A stretch of DNA of 6,492 bases from contig CADCRB010000347.1 in NCBI GenBank assembly GCA_902803745.1, positions 1-6,492 on the forward strand, read 5' to 3'. The position numbers were made by a program, and so were the translations under genes. Source of the DNA: an uncultured Lachnospiraceae bacterium (GTDB lineage: Bacteria > Bacillota > Clostridia > Lachnospirales > Lachnospiraceae). Positions 5,546-6,492 of the stretch are shown one piece after another. The first letter of the stretch is position 1, and each line of letters starts with the position of its first letter. The notes under the pieces are model-generated. The model was not told the origin of the DNA, searched no databases, and was given only the letters and a program-made list of their open reading frames with translations.

Positions 5546-6373
5546 ATGAAAAACTCAATCGTAAAGAAGATCCTGATGACAGCGCTTACCGGCACCCTGG
5601 TGCTCAGCTCGGCAGCGACCGCCTATGCCGCCCCGACAGGAGGCGGCCGTGGAGGAAGGATGGAACAAGGACAAAACGAAACCACTGAATCTGAGCGACC
5701 TGAACTATCGAAAGATAATACAGATGGCGAGCGACCTGAACCACCGGAAGGCTTGCAGGATGGTGAAAAGCCTGAACCACCAACAGATATGGCAAACGGC
5801 GAGCGGCCTGAAGCGCCGGAAAACCTGCAGGATGGAGAAAAACCGGAACTTCCGGAAGATATGTCAGACGGCAGCAGACCAGACGGACAGAAAGAGCTTC
5901 CGGAAGGCGCAGTAAATATCATGGCCTATAAAGATGCCCTGAAGAATGTCGAAGATGAGGAGACCGTGTCATCTCTTCAGTCATATCTGGACAAGCTCAA
6001 GGAAGCACTCGATGCTGAAAGATCGGCTCTTGACAGCGAGACGGAACTGTCGGATGATGAGAAAGCTTCGTACAGAGACGCAGTCACGGAGGCAGAGAAT
6101 GCACTGAAAACGGCATATGAAGAAGCCGGGATTGAAGTATCAGATGAGCTGCCTGCGGGAGTTGCAGGCAATCGGCCACAGAAGAAAAGCGATGACTGCG
6201 ATCAGGCCGCGACCCGATCCGGCAAAAAGAATCAAAGCACTGACAGCAAAGCAGCTTCGGACTCCGGTACTGATGACGCTTCATCAGACACCTCAGATTC
6301 CGACAGTACTAAGCGTTCATTCAAGACCGGATGGCAGAAACTAAAGAGTCAGATCCAGGATCTGTTCATTTAA
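5546..6373 (+). CDS. Secreted acidic repeat protein of unknown function
   Basis: 275 residues. The N-terminus is a classical signal peptide: basic MKNSIVKK, hydrophobic ILMTALTGTLVLSSAAT, and probable type I cleavage after AYA (residue 28) or YAA (29). No lipobox, LPXTG or membrane anchor is visible, so the product should be released or held at the wall non-covalently. A Gly/Arg-rich linker (32-38) is followed by 12-residue tandem repeats of the form DGE(R/K)PExPExxx: four clear copies at 60-107 with degenerate flanks from 49 and to 119. Residues about 125-195 are a charged helical region, likely coiled coil (MAYKDALKNVEDEETVSSLQ onward). A Ser/Asp/Lys-rich low-complexity stretch follows (213-256), then an amphipathic C-terminal helix FKTGWQKLKSQIQDLF (259-274). 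I do not recognise a family; similar Pro/Glu-rich repeats occur in surface proteins of Lachnospiraceae. A probable sigma factor gene starts 13 bp downstream without a terminator, suggesting an operon. Confidence 0.85.
   Translation: MKNSIVKKILMTALTGTLVLSSAATAYAAPTGGGRGGRMEQGQNETTESERPELSKDNTDGERPEPPEGLQDGEKPEPPTDMANGERPEAPENLQDGEKPELPEDMSDGSRPDGQKELPEGAVNIMAYKDALKNVEDEETVSSLQSYLDKLKEALDAERSALDSETELSDDEKASYRDAVTEAENALKTAYEEAGIEVSDELPAGVAGNRPQKKSDDCDQAATRSGKKNQSTDSKAASDSGTDDASSDTSDSDSTKRSFKTGWQKLKSQIQDLFI
5690..5902 (+). repeat. 36-bp coding tandem repeat (12-residue units)
   Basis: Four clear units begin at 5723, 5759, 5795 and 5831, each encoding a version of (D/N)GE(R/K)PExPExxx. A degenerate half-match precedes them (from 5690) and another follows (5867-5902). 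Arg units (ending LQ) alternate with Lys units (ending MA or MS), so the true period is 72 bp / 24 residues duplicated once. Third positions differ widely between copies, indicating an old duplication kept at the protein level. Confidence 0.85.
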
Positions 6374-6386
6374 TTAATACTAACAC

Positions 6387-6492
6387 ATGGAAAAACGAAC
6401 CACAGACGCGGAAAATATAAGGGCTCTCCAGGCTGCAAAAGATACTGACAGCCTGGATTGCTTCCTCAAAGAAGAACAGCAGCATATCCTGA
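6387..6492 (+). CDS. Probable RNA polymerase sigma factor, SigI-like (N-terminal fragment)
   Basis: An open frame begins at ATG 6387 and runs off the right edge after 35 codons. It starts MEKRTTDAENIRALQAAKDT and continues DSLDCFLKEEQQHIL. An in-frame TAA lies two codons upstream, so the start cannot be earlier. The pattern of an initial charged helix, then '(L/F)(L/I)xExxxxIL', resembles the opening of clostridial SigI-type sigma-70 family factors, where region 2 follows directly. This rests on my recollection of the family and on only 35 residues, so it is tentative. No Shine-Dalgarno is visible in the A/T-rich 13 bases after the preceding gene's stop; translation may depend on coupling. 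If correct, an anti-sigma gene of the RsgI type would be expected just beyond the edge. Confidence 0.5.
   Translation, partial: MEKRTTDAENIRALQAAKDTDSLDCFLKEEQQHIL

Noticed and set aside
5401..5688. Plus-strand open frame of 95 codons beginning at TTG 5401
   Set aside because: It overlaps the signal-peptide gene out of frame, has no ribosome binding site, and its product has no coherent composition. The strong AGGAGG belongs to ATG 5546.
5623..5922. Minus-strand frame rich in Ser, Gly and Pro repeats
   Set aside because: It is the antisense shadow of the 36-bp coding repeats and has no start signal; the plus frame has the signal peptide and ribosome binding site.

Overview
The window looks like chromosomal DNA of a motile Gram-positive Clostridia member, probably Lachnospiraceae-like. 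Supporting points are strong AGGAGG-type ribosome binding sites, moderate G+C, a membrane-free chemoreceptor paired with a FIST protein, and what resembles the start of a clostridial SigI-type sigma factor. The family placement is inference; the window has no rRNA or other marker gene.

Minus strand, read right to left from about 5323 to 1. A 54-residue unrecognised ORF (5323-5159) runs straight into a 966-residue bifunctional fucokinase / fucose-1-phosphate guanylyltransferase (5158-2258). The two are in the same frame, separated only by one TAA codon, and the large gene begins with TTG. After a 114-bp gap carrying a good sigma-70-type promoter come a FIST-domain sensor (2143-1088) and a soluble methyl-accepting chemotaxis protein (1073-120). 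These two are tightly coupled: the FIST stop codon lies inside the receptor's ribosome binding site. Next, 38 bp on, are the first 27 codons of a nucleotide-sugar dehydrogenase, probably UDP-glucose 6-dehydrogenase, running off the left edge.

Plus strand, from about 5324 rightward. A 222-bp divergent intergenic region contains a perfect 10-bp inverted repeat. It is followed by a secreted, acidic, low-complexity protein with 12-residue tandem repeats (5546-6373). Thirteen bases later comes the start of a probable sigma factor (6387 onward), cut by the right edge.

Working together: FKP would make GDP-L-fucose from salvaged fucose and the dehydrogenase would make UDP-glucuronate, both precursors of cell-surface polysaccharide. 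Between them sits a sensory pair in which FIST probably binds a small ligand and the soluble receptor passes the signal to CheA/CheW. The rightward pair suggests an envelope or surface protein co-transcribed with an alternative sigma factor. No CRISPR array, mobile element, tRNA or rRNA was seen. The least described items are the 54-residue ORF with the TAA/TTG junction, and the repeat protein-sigma factor pair.
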